DNA of 64,000 nucleotides, from the NCBI RefSeq assembly GCF_029960665.1, contig NZ_JASBRB010000004.1:183562-247561 (forward strand). The letters run 5' to 3'. A program made the position numbers and the translations under genes. The notes below the pieces were generated by a model. The model had not been told where the DNA came from. It made no database searches and saw only the letters and a list, made by a program, of their open reading frames with translations. The stretch comes from Pseudarthrobacter sp. AL07. GTDB lineage: Bacteria > Actinomycetota > Actinomycetes > Actinomycetales > Micrococcaceae. This document shows positions 17,102 through 27,290 of this stretch, piece by piece. Position 1 is the first letter of the stretch, and every line of letters begins with the position of its first letter.

Positions 17102-19447
17102 TCAGGCGTTGAGCACCCAGTTCCGGATCTCCTCCGGGTCTTCGCCGTGTGTGCGTGTGTATTCGCGGGCCTGGATCCGCCGGTCCTGAAGATTCTGCCG
17201 CAGCAGCGAGTGCTTTTCGGCCAGACCTGGTACGCGGTCAATAGCGTCGATGGCCAGCTGGAAGCGGTCGATCCCGTTGAGCATGGCCATGTCGAACGGT
17301 GTTGTGGTGGTTCCCTCCTCCTTGTAGCCGCGCACGTGCAGGCCTTCCTGGTTGGTGCGGCGGTAGGCCAGCCGGTGGATCAGCGAGGGATAGCCGTGGT
17401 AGGCGAAGATGATCGGTTTGTCCGGGGTGAAGATGCCGTCAAAGTCCGACGCCGGAAGGCCGTGCGGGTGCTCACTCACGTCCTGGAGCCGCATCAGGTC
17501 AACCACGTTGACCACGCGGATCGTCAGCCCCGGGACACCCCGCTTCAGCAGTTCGGCCGCGGCCACCGTTTCCACCGTGGGCACATCCCCGGCACACGCC
17601 AGAACAACGTCCGGGTCCTCCCCTGGCACCTCCGAACCCGCGAATTCCCAGATGCCCAGGCCGCGGCGGCAGTGGTTCGCGGCGTCGGCCGGGCCCAGCC
17701 AGGTGGGCGATGGCTGCTTGCCGCTGACCACAATGTTCACGTAGTCGGTGGACGCCAGGCAGTGCTCCATGACCGAGAGCAGCGTGTTCACGTCCGGCGG
17801 CAGGTACACGCGGATGATCTCGGCTTTTTTGTTCACCGCGTGATCGATGAAGCCTGGATCCTGGTGCGAAAAACCGTTGTGATCTTGCTGCCACACATGG
17901 GACGAGAGCAGGTAGTTCAGCGACGCCACGGGCCGGCGCCACGGGAGCTTGCGGTGGACCTTGAGCCACTTGGCGTGCTGGTTAAACATGGAATCCACGA
18001 TATGGATAAAGGCCTCATAACAGCTGAACACCCCGTGCCGGCCGGTCAGGAGATAGCCTTCCAGCCAGCCCTGGCACAGGTGTTCACTGAGCACCTCCAG
18101 AACCCGGCCCGAACGCGCAAGGTGCTCGTCGACGTCCTCAATCCGGTACTGCCATACCTTGTCGGTCACTTCGTAGACGGCCTGAAGCCGGTTCGATGCC
18201 GTCTCATCCGGCCCGAAGAGGCGGAAGTTCTCCATGTTCAGCCTGATGACGTCCCGCATCCACGAGCCCAGGGTGATCATCGGGCTGGACCGTTCGGTTC
18301 CCGGCACAGCGACGTCAACGGCGTGGGTGGCGTAGGCGGGCAGCTTCAGCGGCGTGCGAAGGAGTCCACTGTTGGCGTGCGGGGTGGCGCTCATCCGGAG
18401 GTCACCGGTGGGCGCATTCGCGGCTACCTCGGTCCGGAGCCGGCCGTCGGCGTCGAACAGTTCCTCCGGACGGTAAGACTTCAGCCACTCCTCCAGCTGT
18501 TTCAGGTGGGCGCCGTTGGTGCGGACTTCCGCCAGCGGGACCTGGCGGCTCCGCCATGTGCCCTCCACCTGGAGCCCGTCCACTATCCGCGGTCCCGTCC
18601 AGCCCTTGGGCGAGCGCAGCACAATCATGGGCCAGTGCGGCGCAGCGCCGTCTCCTGGGGCACCGGCTGCAGTGCCGCCGTCGTGCGCCGCGCCCGTCCC
18701 GTCCTCCCCGCCCCGGCGGGAGTCCTGGATGGCGCGGATCCCGGCCAGGCAGTTGTCGACGGCGGCCGCGAAGTCCCGGTGCGCCTGCTAAGTGTTGTCC
18801 GGGTCCTTGACGGTCACGAAATACGGTTCGTGACCGTACGCCCGCAGCAGCTGCTCCAGCTGTTCCTGCGGCATGCGCGCCAGGATGGTGGGGTTGGCGA
18901 TCTTGTAGCCGTTCAGGTGCAGGATGGGCAGCACCGCACCATCCGCGGCCGGATCCAGGAAGTTGTGCGAGTGCCAGCTCGCCGCGAGCGGCCCCGTTTC
19001 GGCCTCGCCGTCACCGATCACGGCGGCAGTGATCAGCTGGGGATTGTCGAACACGGACCCGCAGGCGTGGGCCAGCGCGTACCCGAGTTCGCCGCCTTCG
19101 CTGATGGACCCCGGGGTTTCGGGCGCTGCGTGGCTGGGAATGCCGCCGGGGTAGGAGAACTGCCGGAAGAGTTCGGCCATTCCTGCCTCGTCGGGGCCCA
19201 CCTGGCCGTAGATTTCCGAGTACGTGCCCTCAAGCCAGGCGTTCGCCACTACGGCAGGACCGCCATGGCCCGGGCCGGCCATGAAGAGCATTTCCTGCGC
19301 GTCCCGGCGGATCACACGGTTCAGGTGTGCGTAGACGAAGTTCAGCCCGGGACTGGTGCCCCAATGGCCCAGGAACCCGGACTTGGTGTGGTCCGCGGCG
19401 AGGGGCTCCCGCAGCAGCGGGTTGGAGCGCAAGTAGATCTGTCCCAC
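17102..19447 (-). pseudogene. xfp: Phosphoketolase gene, 5'-truncated and split by an in-frame amber codon
   Basis: Phosphoketolase (XFP) is a thiamine-diphosphate enzyme cleaving xylulose-5-P or fructose-6-P to acetyl-P. From GTG 19447 the frame reads [16 protein letters not shown], then [27 protein letters not shown] and the ThDP motif [14 protein letters not shown], then stops at TAG 18788-18790 (codon 220). The same frame continues without any further stop through [21 protein letters not shown]-like [24 protein letters not shown] and [15 protein letters not shown] to a normal stop at 17102. Normal XFPs have some 25-30 more N-terminal residues; here the upstream frame has no ATG or GTG and meets a TGA. 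Unless the TAG is a sequencing error or is read through, the enzyme is not made at full length. Confidence 0.85.
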
Positions 19448-19552
19448 GGAAAGGGACGCGGCACAACCTTGTGGCAGGTCAGGCTTTGCCTGAATCAGGA
19501 CCCCTCGCTGACTTGCCTTGGGTCAACTGCTAACCGGTAGTCTTTGATCCAC

Positions 19553-20152
19553 ATGTTCACGTTGACCATCAACCAGACCGACAGCCGGCGCGACGGCGAC
19601 CGCGTCCCTCAGCTGCTGAAGGACCTGCGGCATATACCCGCGCGCCTGGATTTCGACCGGTCCGTGGAGGATGAAGTCCAGGGCATTGTGGACTGCCCGC
19701 ACCAGGCCGTGGAGGCTGCCCTGATCGCCCTGCGCTGCGGCTCCTGGTACGTGGGACTCGGCGTCGGACCGGTCAACGAGCCCCTTCCCAACCAGATCAA
19801 GGATGCCTCCGGCCACGGCCTGATCTACGCCCGGCGTGCGGTGGACCGGCTCCGGAACAGCAAAGAACGCATCCCGGTTGCTGTGGAGGGACCGGTGGCC
19901 GAAATCGCCCACGAGGCCGAGGCCGTTCTGCGGCTTTTGGGCCATATTGTGCGGGACAGATCCGGGGCTGAATGGCGTGTCCTGGACCTGATGACCCCGG
20001 GCGTCCGCGGACAGCAGAAAGCGGTGGCCCAGGAACTCGGAATCACCACCCAGGCCGTCAGCAAGGCAGCGGCCAGGGCCCAGTGGAACGAGGAACACGC
20101 TGCCCGTCCCGCCGCCGCACGGCTGCTGTCACTCATCCTCGAGGTGCGCTGA
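19553..20152 (+). CDS. SatD-like helix-turn-helix protein
   Basis: A 199-residue protein resembling the actinobacterial SatD/MarR-like family. The first half (DRVPQLLKDL, DRSVEDEVQGIVDCPHQAVEAALIALRCGSWYVGLGVGPV) matches the conserved N-terminal region of that family. Near residues 150-175 there is a helix-turn-helix, RGQQKAVAQELGITTQAVSKAAARAQW. It is probably a DNA-binding regulator of unknown targets. The gene is transcribed away from the broken phosphoketolase gene with about 100 bases between them. Confidence 0.7.
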   Translation: MFTLTINQTDSRRDGDRVPQLLKDLRHIPARLDFDRSVEDEVQGIVDCPHQAVEAALIALRCGSWYVGLGVGPVNEPLPNQIKDASGHGLIYARRAVDRLRNSKERIPVAVEGPVAEIAHEAEAVLRLLGHIVRDRSGAEWRVLDLMTPGVRGQQKAVAQELGITTQAVSKAAARAQWNEEHAARPAAARLLSLILEVR

Positions 20153-20160
20153 CTGCGGCC

Positions 20161-20200
20161 GAGTCCACGCGGTTTGCTGCTGACTCACGCCTTTTGCTGG
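20161..20200. repeat. Imperfect tandem direct repeat downstream of the SatD-like gene
   Basis: Two 19-20 base units, 20161-20180 and 20182-20200, share the pattern GA-x-TC-CACGC-TTTGCTG with a few differences. The rest of the 147-base gap to the HAD gene holds a weak stem (CCCCG to CGGGG followed by TTTT near 20248-20280) that may terminate the SatD-like transcript. Confidence 0.35.
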
Positions 20201-20299
20201 GCGCCTTTACAGAGTGCCGTCACTGCACTGCGCCGGTGATCGCCCCACGGCCCCGACGTTGAAGATTTGAGCGGGGTTTTGGCTGATCAAGTACGCCCC

Positions 20300-21154
20300 C
20301 TAAAGGAGGCTGCGTAGCACGTGCGCGGCGCCGTCTTCGAATACTGAATGCGTGACCTCATCCGCGGCGGCGATGACTTCCTCCGGGGCCTGGCCCATGG
20401 CGACCCCACGTCCGGCCCAGCTCAGCATTTCGATGTCGTTGCGGCCGTCGCCAATGGCCACGGTGCTGTGGGGTTCAGTCCCCAACTGGCCGCGGAGACG
20501 TTCCAGCGCGCTGGCCTTGGTGACGCCGGCCGCCGCGATGTCCAGCCACGCGGTCCATCCGACCGAGTACGTGACACCGGCGAGGCCGATCTCCTGGATG
20601 GTCGCGGTGAATTCTTCCGGGGTGTTTTCGGTGCTGAACACCACCAGCCGGACGGCGGTGGCTTCCAGCAGTGTCTGGAAGTCGACGCCGATAGCCTCTA
20701 CGCCGAAGCTGGCGTCCTGGAATCGCTCCGTGGACAGGAAGTTGCCGTCCTCGTCTTCCAGCGCATACTTCGCGGTGGGCAGTTTCTCCCGCAATGCCCG
20801 GAGCGCCGGGGCCGGATCGAAGGTGGCCTTATGGATGATCTCGTAGCCATCAGCCAGGTCAGGATCCAGCCGCAGTGTCACGCCGCCGTTGCAGCAGACG
20901 GCGTAACCGCTTTGGATGCCGATCTGCTCGATGATGGGCAGCGTGGCGTTCAGCGAGCGGCCGGTTGCGATCAGAACGTCATGCCCTGCCGCGACCACGG
21001 CCTGTGCGGCCTCCCGGACGGGCACGGACATGTGCCCGTCGTGGTCCACCAAGGTTCCGTCCACGTCCAGGGCAATCATGAACTTGGTGGTGTATTCGTT
21101 TGCGATCCGCTGGTCATCGATGCCAGCGACTGTGGTTTCAGTCAATGTAGTCAT
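20300..21154 (-). CDS. Cof-type HAD-IIB phosphatase
   Basis: A 284-residue haloacid-dehalogenase hydrolase. Motif I IALDVDGTLVD lies near residue 28, motif II IATGRS near 68, and motif IV AIGDGRNDIEMLSWAGRGVAMGQAPEEV near 245, with a type IIB cap between. Such enzymes dephosphorylate sugar phosphates or cofactors in the cytoplasm; the substrate is not predictable here. The ATG at 21154 was chosen since the upstream in-frame part is atypical and hydrophobic. A second, diverged Cof-type gene lies at 45322. Confidence 0.88.
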   Translation of the reverse strand: MTTLTETTVAGIDDQRIANEYTTKFMIALDVDGTLVDHDGHMSVPVREAAQAVVAAGHDVLIATGRSLNATLPIIEQIGIQSGYAVCCNGGVTLRLDPDLADGYEIIHKATFDPAPALRALREKLPTAKYALEDEDGNFLSTERFQDASFGVEAIGVDFQTLLEATAVRLVVFSTENTPEEFTATIQEIGLAGVTYSVGWTAWLDIAAAGVTKASALERLRGQLGTEPHSTVAIGDGRNDIEMLSWAGRGVAMGQAPEEVIAAADEVTHSVFEDGAAHVLRSLL

Positions 21155-21223
21155 ACATCCAGTAGACCAGAGACCCCCTATACCGGCTAGGACGCAGGCC
21201 ACAGCGCCCATGAACAGCCGGTA

Positions 21224-21255
21224 AATACTCACCGGTTATCCCCGGTGTGAGTATT
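21224..21255 (-). terminator. Probable terminator after serS
   Basis: An inverted repeat with arms 21224-21235 and 21242-21255 (AATACTCACCGG against CCGGTGTGAGTATT) with a two-base bulge, lying 47 bases past the serS stop and before the next minus-strand gene. The T run is weak, so the assignment is tentative. Confidence 0.45.
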
Positions 21256-21301
21256 AACCTTCGGCACGCCCCCGAATCCTGCGTTCAGGGATCAGCGAAT
21301 G

Positions 21302-22582
21302 CTACAGGACCGGGAAGACTTCCATCCCGCCGAGGTACTTCTGCAGTCCGGCCGGGACGTTGACCGAGCCGTCGGCGTTCTGGTGGTGCTCCAGGATGGC
21401 CACGATCCAGCGGGTGGTGGCCAGCGTGCCGTTCAGCGTGGCCACGGCACGGGTCCCCTTGGCTACGCCTTCGTCGTTGACCACACGCTCGCGGATGTTC
21501 AGGCGCCGGGCCTGGAACGTGGTGCAGTTCGAGGTGGATGTGAGCTCACGGTAGGCACCCTGTGTGGGAACCCAGGCTTCGCAGTCGAACTTGCGGGCCG
21601 CAGACATGCCGAGGTCCCCGGCAGCGGTGTCGATCACCCGGTACGGAAGCTCGCACTTGGCCAGCATCTCCTCTTCCCACGCCAGCAGCCGTTCGTGTTC
21701 GGCTGCGGCTTTTTCCACCGTGGTGTAGACGAACATCTCCACTTTGTTGAACTGGTGCACGCGGATGATGCCGCGGGTGTCCTTGCCGTGCGAGCCGGCC
21801 TCGCGGCGGTAGCAGGAGCTCTGCCCGGCAAACCGGATGGGGCCGGCCGTCAGGTCCAGGATCTCGTCCGCGTGGTACCCGGCCAAGGCAACCTCGGAGG
21901 TGCCCACCAGGTAAAGGTCGTCCTCAGCCAGACGGTAGATCTCGGCGTCGTGCTTTACGTCAAAGCCGGTGCCTTGCATGGTTTCGGGGCGCACCAGAGT
22001 AGGCGTGATCATGGGCACGAAGCCCGCCTCGATGGCCTGGTCCATGGCCATCTGCAGCAACGCCATCTCCAGGCGTGCACCCACGCCGCGCAGGAAGTAG
22101 AAGCGGGAGCCGGACACCTTCGCACCGCGCTCCATGTCGATCGCGCCGATCAGCTCACCGATTTCCAGGTGGTCCTTCGGCTCGAAATCGGGGAACCCGC
22201 GGGGCGTGCCAACGGTCTTGACCACCACGTAGTCGTCCTCGCCACCCTCGGGGACACCGTCTTCAATAAGGTTCGGGATGGTGCGCAGCAGTTCGTCCTG
22301 TTTGGCCTGGGCAGCGTCCGCTTCGGAAGATGCGGCTTTCACAGTGTTGGCCAGTTCCTTGACCTCGGCGAGCAGGGCCTTCTTCTCATCGCCCTTGGCC
22401 TGTGCCACCTTCTTGCCGAAAACGTTCTGCTCCGCGCGGAGGTTTTCAAAGCGGATCAGGGCGGCACGCCTGGCGGAGTCCGCGGCGATGATCGCGTCCA
22501 CCACTGATTCGTCTGCGCCGCGGGCGCGCTGGCTGGCACGGAACTTGTCCGGGTTTTCGCTGAGCTCTTTTACGTCGATCAC
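21302..22582 (-). CDS. serS: Seryl-tRNA synthetase
   Basis: Charges tRNA-Ser and tRNA-Sec with serine. The 426-residue class II enzyme starts [22 protein letters not shown] and has the long N-terminal antiparallel coiled coil (about residues 30-105) that grips the tRNA. Class II motif 2 is [28 protein letters not shown] and motif 3 is [18 protein letters not shown]. The start is GTG 22582; no closer ATG fits the family N-terminus. It is transcribed divergently from the lipid kinase gene with a 90-base shared promoter region. Confidence 0.96.
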   Translation of the reverse strand: MIDVKELSENPDKFRASQRARGADESVVDAIIAADSARRAALIRFENLRAEQNVFGKKVAQAKGDEKKALLAEVKELANTVKAASSEADAAQAKQDELLRTIPNLIEDGVPEGGEDDYVVVKTVGTPRGFPDFEPKDHLEIGELIGAIDMERGAKVSGSRFYFLRGVGARLEMALLQMAMDQAIEAGFVPMITPTLVRPETMQGTGFDVKHDAEIYRLAEDDLYLVGTSEVALAGYHADEILDLTAGPIRFAGQSSCYRREAGSHGKDTRGIIRVHQFNKVEMFVYTTVEKAAAEHERLLAWEEEMLAKCELPYRVIDTAAGDLGMSAARKFDCEAWVPTQGAYRELTSTSNCTTFQARRLNIRERVVNDEGVAKGTRAVATLNGTLATTRWIVAILEHHQNADGSVNVPAGLQKYLGGMEVFPVL

Positions 22583-22672
22583 CAGACAAGAGTATCGAAT
22601 CCGGCGGACCCAACACCTCCTGGCCGGACGGCGGGAATCGCGGCGCCGCGGCCGGGCTACTGTTGAAGCACC

Positions 22673-23731
22673 ATGAACGACTGGCTTCTTTACGTCCTGA
22701 GCGCGGCGGCGCTTGCCTTCGCCGTCTCCAGCTGGTGGGGCGTCCGCAGGCTCAAAGCCCTGCACATCCGCAGCGCCGTCCACGAAGAAGCACACGAAAC
22801 CGGCCTCACCCAGCAACGCGTCGTGGTCATCCTTAACCCCGTCAAGGCACGTGCCCCGGAAGCGAAAGAAGCCATCCAGCGCGCCTGCCTGGCCGCCGGC
22901 TGGGACGAGCCTCTCTTCATCGAGACGACGGCCGAGGACCCCGGGTACTCCCAGGCCCGGGCGGCGCTGGACTACAAGGCCGACGTCGTTCTGGTGGGCG
23001 GTGGCGACGGTACTGTGCGCGTGGTGGCTGAGTCTCTCGCACATACGGATGTGGCCATGGGCCTGGTTCCCTTGGGAACGGGAAACCTCCTGGCTCGAAA
23101 CGTGGATCTGAATGTCAGCGACCTCCACGCCAACGTGCAGACAGCGCTTTTTGGCCACCAACGCTACATTGATACCGCTCGGATGGGAATCGAAAATTCG
23201 CGCACGGGACACTCTTCCGAGCACGCGTTCCTGGTGATGGGCGGGATCGGCATGGACGCCGAAATTCTCGCGGACACTAACGACGGCCTGAAGAAAGCCG
23301 TGGGTTGGCTCGCTTATACCGAGGCCGGAATGCGTCACCTGCCCGGGCGGCGAAGGAAGGTATCAGTGGCGCTGGATGGCAAGCCGGAGCAGGTCCGGAA
23401 TATCCGCAGCGTCCTGTTTGCTAACTGTGGGCTGGTCCCGGGCGGGATCGATTTCATCCCGGAAGCCATGATCGACGATGGCATGCTGGACGTGGTGGTC
23501 ATGAGCCCCCGCAGCGCCATCGGCTGGCTCGCCATGTATGCGAAAATCCTCTTCAAACACAAGGGCAACCTGCCCATCATGACGATGTACCGGGCCGGCC
23601 GTATCGTCATCAAGTGCCCGGAGCCTATGCCCACACAAATAGACGGCGACACATCCGGCTTGGCCACGAAGCTCACTGTCCGGGTGGAGCCGCGGTCTCT
23701 CCTGATCAGGGTGAAAGGCCAGCAGGGCTAA
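22673..23731 (+). CDS. Diacylglycerol/lipid kinase family protein
   Basis: A 352-residue protein with one N-terminal membrane segment ([21 protein letters not shown]) followed by a DAGK catalytic domain. [10 protein letters not shown] near residue 46 and [17 protein letters not shown] near residue 105 are the nucleotide-binding motifs, and [17 protein letters not shown] is the adjoining lipid kinase signature. It probably phosphorylates diacylglycerol or a related membrane lipid at the cytoplasmic face. The C-terminal half has the expected beta-sandwich ([38 protein letters not shown] segment). Confidence 0.9.
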   Translation: MNDWLLYVLSAAALAFAVSSWWGVRRLKALHIRSAVHEEAHETGLTQQRVVVILNPVKARAPEAKEAIQRACLAAGWDEPLFIETTAEDPGYSQARAALDYKADVVLVGGGDGTVRVVAESLAHTDVAMGLVPLGTGNLLARNVDLNVSDLHANVQTALFGHQRYIDTARMGIENSRTGHSSEHAFLVMGGIGMDAEILADTNDGLKKAVGWLAYTEAGMRHLPGRRRKVSVALDGKPEQVRNIRSVLFANCGLVPGGIDFIPEAMIDDGMLDVVVMSPRSAIGWLAMYAKILFKHKGNLPIMTMYRAGRIVIKCPEPMPTQIDGDTSGLATKLTVRVEPRSLLIRVKGQQG

Positions 23732-23743
23732 GCGGGCCTGGCC

Positions 23744-23953
23744 TCAGGCAGTTGCCTTCTTGACCGCCTCAGCCTCGGCGGCGGCCTTCGCGGCACGCGC
23801 CTCGGACTGCTCACGGATCATGGCCTGTTCCTCTTCGAAGCGCAGGCGGTCAGCGCGGTCAGCATCGTCGCCGTCCCAGTCCTGATTGTCGACAGCGGGC
23901 TTGGGATTAACGATCATGCCCTGGCCATCATTGTCTGTGCTGCTGGTATTCAT
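23744..23953 (-). CDS. Small charged hypothetical protein (69 aa)
   Basis: A 69-residue hydrophilic protein, MNTSSTDNDGQGMIVNPKPA..., acidic in the centre and with a helical Ala/Glu/Lys-rich C-terminus (FEEEQAMIREQSEARAAKAAAEAEAVKKATA) likely to form a coiled coil. The ATG at 23953 follows GGGAGCAGG. It ends 12 bases from the convergent lipid kinase gene. No function is recognisable. Confidence 0.6.
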   Translation of the reverse strand: MNTSSTDNDGQGMIVNPKPAVDNQDWDGDDADRADRLRFEEEQAMIREQSEARAAKAAAEAEAVKKATA

Positions 23954-24079
23954 GACCTGCTCCCTTTCGTTAGGGGTCCCTCCCCCAGGTGGATCAGGCA
24001 AGCATACGCACAGTAACTATCCCGCGGAAGTACCTTGACCTACGCTGTGGGCGAAGCCCTGGTCGTCGTCCAGCCGCGT

Positions 24080-25018
24080 TTATTCCCCCTGCAGAATCTT
24101 CCCGATCCATTCATGTGCGGCCCGGAATGCCTCGTCCGAGGTGTGTTGCGGGACGCTGGGGCTTTGGGCGTCTGCCCGCCCGTAGGAGCCCAGGAAGCGG
24201 GTGGCCGGGCTGATGCGGTGAAGCCCAGCCAAGGCATCGGCCACCCGGGCATCCGCGATGTGCCCGTCAGCGTCGATGCTGAAAAAGTAGTGGCCAAGGT
24301 ACTGACCTGTCGGCCGGGATTCGATCCGGCTGAGGTTCACGCCCCTCGTGGCGAACTGGTCCAGGATTTCCATCAGGGCACCCGGACGGTCTTCCGGCAG
24401 CGGGACTACCACTGTGGTCTTATCCGCACCGGTCCGTTCCGGCAGGACGCCCGGCCTGCTCACCAGGATGAAACGCGTTACGGCCCCCGGGTTGTCGCCG
24501 ATGTTCTCTGCCAAAACGGTCAGCCCCGGCTGCTCCTGTGCGACGATGGGCGCACAGATCGCGGCATCGTAGTGAGCTTCGTCGCCCAGTAGCCCCATTG
24601 CGGCCGCAGCGGTGGAGGAGCCAGCAACATGTTCCGCACCCGGAATATTCGCGTCCACCCATAGACGGCACTGCGCCCAGGCGTGGCCGTGGGTGGAGAT
24701 CCGGCTGATATCCGCCACCTCCATGCCGGGACGGCCTACCAGGACAAAGCTGATGGGCACCAGGACTTCGCGGATGATCCGGAGTTCCTGTCCGCCGGCG
24801 ATAGCGTCCAGGGTGGCGGTGACGCCGCCCTCGACCGAGTTCTCAATGGGCACCATCGCTGCGTCCGCAGAGCCGTCGCGGACCATGTCCAGCGCCGCAT
24901 TGACGGTGGAGGCCGGATTACGCGTGGCTTTGGCGGCGTCCGGTACCTGCATCAGTGCCGCTTCAGTGAATGTGCCCTCAGGCCCAAGGAAAGCGTATGT
25001 AACGGGCATCGCGGGCAT
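24080..25018 (-). CDS. pheA: Prephenate dehydratase
   Basis: Converts prephenate to phenylpyruvate in phenylalanine synthesis. The 312-residue protein opens with VTYAFLGPEGTFTEAAL, has PIENSVEGGVTATLDAI near residue 65, TRFILVSR near 180, and an ACT regulatory domain (about 195-275) with the phenylalanine-binding ESRPTGQYLGHYFF motif. It lacks a chorismate mutase domain, as in other actinobacteria. ATG 25018 follows an AGAGG site; an upstream in-frame ATG at 25042 lacks one. It lies 38 bases downstream of the rhodanese gene, probably in the same transcript. Confidence 0.94.
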   Translation of the reverse strand: MPAMPVTYAFLGPEGTFTEAALMQVPDAAKATRNPASTVNAALDMVRDGSADAAMVPIENSVEGGVTATLDAIAGGQELRIIREVLVPISFVLVGRPGMEVADISRISTHGHAWAQCRLWVDANIPGAEHVAGSSTAAAAMGLLGDEAHYDAAICAPIVAQEQPGLTVLAENIGDNPGAVTRFILVSRPGVLPERTGADKTTVVVPLPEDRPGALMEILDQFATRGVNLSRIESRPTGQYLGHYFFSIDADGHIADARVADALAGLHRISPATRFLGSYGRADAQSPSVPQHTSDEAFRAAHEWIGKILQGE

Positions 25019-25056
25019 GGATTCCTCTTGGGTGATGGACACAGATACGGGTTGAA

Positions 25057-25383
25057 CTACAGAACGAGAGGCTTAAGGCCGTTATCGGACACAAGAGGCT
25101 TGCCGGACTCGAGCCACTGGTCCATTCCGCCAGCCACGTTGATGGCTGTATAGCCCTGGCCGGTGAGCCACTGCGCAGCACGGAAGGACCGTCCGCCGGT
25201 GCGGCAAATAACGTGGATGTCCTGGTCCGGGTCCAACTCGCCAAGCCGTGCCGGAAGCTGATCCAGGGGGACGTGCAGAGCATCCGCGGCATGTCCGGCT
25301 ACCCATTCGTAGTCTTCGCGGACGTCCAGAATCACGGCGTCGGCCGGGACGTCGTTGACGGGCACAGAATCGAAATCGCTCAT
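25057..25383 (-). CDS. Single-domain rhodanese-like protein
   Basis: A 108-residue cytoplasmic rhodanese domain. It shows VILDVREDYEWVAGHAADALHVPLDQL and the active-site loop VICRTGGRSFRAAQWL, where the Cys would carry a persulfide, then YTAINVAGGMDQWLESGKPL. The ATG at 25383 follows AAAGGAC. It is probably a sulfurtransferase or persulfide carrier of unknown partner and precedes pheA in the same direction. Confidence 0.9.
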   Translation of the reverse strand: MSDFDSVPVNDVPADAVILDVREDYEWVAGHAADALHVPLDQLPARLGELDPDQDIHVICRTGGRSFRAAQWLTGQGYTAINVAGGMDQWLESGKPLVSDNGLKPLVL

Positions 25384-25497
25384 GGGAGTCCTTTTTCGGA
25401 GAATCACGGGTCTTCCTCCAGCCTAGCGTCAGCCGCCCTGCCGTGCCTGCCGAAAGCTGACGCAGGCTACGCTTCTCAATGACCCTGAGGAGGGGCT

Positions 25498-26979
25498 TTG
25501 CCCGCTGAGCAGACAACCGGTTCCACCGCTGACATCCACGAACTGACCGCCGTCCAACTGCGGGATGCGCTCCGCACAGGAGAGCTCTCAGCTCGGGACG
25601 TCGCCGCACATTTCCTGGCCCGCATTGCCGATCAGAATCCGCTGTTGGGCGCCTTTGTCACGGTCACTACAGAAGAGGCCATGGCCGATGCGGACGCCGC
25701 CGATGCCCGGTTCGCCCGGTTCCGGAAAGAATTCGGAACCGGCTCCGCAGAGGCCTCCGGGGCCAGGACGGACGGCCTGCCGCTCCTGCATGGCATGCCG
25801 GTGGCTTTCAAGGACCTGACCGACGTCGCCGGCGTGGTGACCACCCACGGCAGCGCTGCACTTGACCACAAACCGGCCCTCGCCGACGGCACCTTGGCCG
25901 CAGTCCTCAAGGCCGCTGGCGTTGTCTCATTGGGCAAGACGCAGGTTCCGGAGTTTGGGCTGACGGCGTACAGCGAAAACCGCATCGCACCGCCGTCGCG
26001 CAACCCGCATGCCCCGAGCCGGAGTTCCGGTGGCTCCTCGGGAGGCAGCGCTGCCGCGGTGGCCGCGGGCCTGCTTCCATTCGCGCCTGGGACCGACGGC
26101 GGCGGTTCCGTCCGTATCCCGGCCGCCGCCTGCGGCCTGGTGGGCCTCAAACCCGGCCGTGGCGTGGTGCCGTCCGGCGAAAGTTCAAGCGATCCCGCCC
26201 GGCTGGTGGTAGCGGGGCCCCTTGCCCGCAACGCGGCCGACGCGGCCCTGCTGATGGATGCTCTGGTGCCGTCCCCCGACAACATTTATCTCGGCGCTGT
26301 GGGACACGAACCGCGTCCTCTGCGCATCGGCCTGACCATGGACAGCCCCTGGTCCACCACCTTCCCGTTGACCCCGGAACCCGAAACCTTAGCCGCGCTG
26401 CAGGTGGGCCTGGAAATGCTGGAGCACGCCGGGCACGCCGTCAGCGAAGCCGCCATCCGCTACGACAACCGCTACCCTGACGCCTTCACCACTGCGTGGA
26501 CCGCCGCCGTCGGAACCGCCCGGATCAGTCCGCACCGCGAAGCGCTCCTGGTCCCGCTGACCCGCACGTTCAGACGCCGGGCCCAGCAGCGCAGCGCCGC
26601 CGAGCTCAATGAATCATTGGCGTTCCTGCGGCAATTCGAGCGCGACACCGTCACGCAGTACGGCGGCTGGGACCTGATGCTGATGCCGGCCCTGGCGCAG
26701 ACGCCCCGTCCCGTGGGCTGGTTTACGGGCGCCACGCACGGTGACGAACCATGGCCGGCTGCGGAATGGCCCGGGGATGCTGACGGCGATTACCGCCGGC
26801 AGTGCGAATTCGCGCCATGGTCCTCCATGGTGAACGTCTGCGGCCTGCCGGCCATCACGATTCCCGTGTACTGGACCGGTGGGCGGCCAGCGCACGGCCT
26901 GCCCATGGGAATCCAGCTCGTGGGGCCGGCGGGCTCGGAACTGGTCCTGCTCCAGGTGGCGGCCCAGCTCGGCTTCTGA
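25498..26979 (+). CDS. Amidase signature family protein
   Basis: A 493-residue amidase. The Ser-cisSer-Lys triad is visible: Lys in VAFKDLTDV near residue 104, the SSGGSSGGSAAAVAAG stretch near 180 and the nucleophile segment GTDGGGSVRIPAAACGLVGLKP near 203. Family members hydrolyse amides including glutamyl-tRNA, small aliphatic or aryl amides; this one is free-standing, not next to gatB or gatC, so it is likely a catabolic amidase. The start is TTG 25498, supported by a strong GAGGAGGGG site and the divergent position to the rhodanese gene. Confidence 0.88.
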   Translation: MPAEQTTGSTADIHELTAVQLRDALRTGELSARDVAAHFLARIADQNPLLGAFVTVTTEEAMADADAADARFARFRKEFGTGSAEASGARTDGLPLLHGMPVAFKDLTDVAGVVTTHGSAALDHKPALADGTLAAVLKAAGVVSLGKTQVPEFGLTAYSENRIAPPSRNPHAPSRSSGGSSGGSAAAVAAGLLPFAPGTDGGGSVRIPAAACGLVGLKPGRGVVPSGESSSDPARLVVAGPLARNAADAALLMDALVPSPDNIYLGAVGHEPRPLRIGLTMDSPWSTTFPLTPEPETLAALQVGLEMLEHAGHAVSEAAIRYDNRYPDAFTTAWTAAVGTARISPHREALLVPLTRTFRRRAQQRSAAELNESLAFLRQFERDTVTQYGGWDLMLMPALAQTPRPVGWFTGATHGDEPWPAAEWPGDADGDYRRQCEFAPWSSMVNVCGLPAITIPVYWTGGRPAHGLPMGIQLVGPAGSELVLLQVAAQLGF

Positions 26980-27062
26980 TGACAGTTTGAACCGCTCCGG
27001 GGGTCCACTCCGGGGCCGATCCGGAGGACGATTAAGGGGCAGTCAGTACGAGGAGGTCTGTG

Positions 27063-27265
27063 ATGTGCTACTCATCGATGGAAGATTTCGGGTGGCGTGC
27101 CAAGAAGCAAGCCGCCCGGAAACCCGAAGAACGCCAGGAAACACCGCCGGACCGTCCGGAGCCGCACTACACGGGCCAGGACTCACCTTCTGGGCCTTCC
27201 CGCGTCGCCGGAGGACCCACGAAGCCCAGGAACCGGCCGCTGAACGCCGGCGCGAGAGAGTGTGA
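27063..27265 (+). pseudogene. Small conserved-type gene (MCYSS...) with a one-base frameshift
   Basis: The ATG at 27063 begins MCYSSMEDFGWRAKKQAARKPEER, an N-terminus I associate with a short actinobacterial protein of unknown function. After about codon 40 (near 27182) the frame loses protein character and would run on through the terminator, while the neighbouring frame reads TFWAFPRRRRTHEAQEPA and ends ERRRERV at TGA 27263-27265, just before the terminator. Deletion of one base near 27182 explains both. A sequencing error is equally possible. The intact product would have about 67 residues. Confidence 0.55.
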
Positions 27266-27290
27266 ACTTGTTGTTCAGCCCCGGCTGAAG

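Noticed and set aside
17081..19540. Open frame of more than 800 codons opposite the phosphoketolase gene
   Set aside because: The product has no recognisable domain, while the minus strand has clear XFP motifs; the frame is a codon-bias shadow.
20153..21301. tRNA-Ser gene near serS
   Set aside because: No T-arm GGTTCGAATCC-like box or cloverleaf could be found here or in other gaps I checked.
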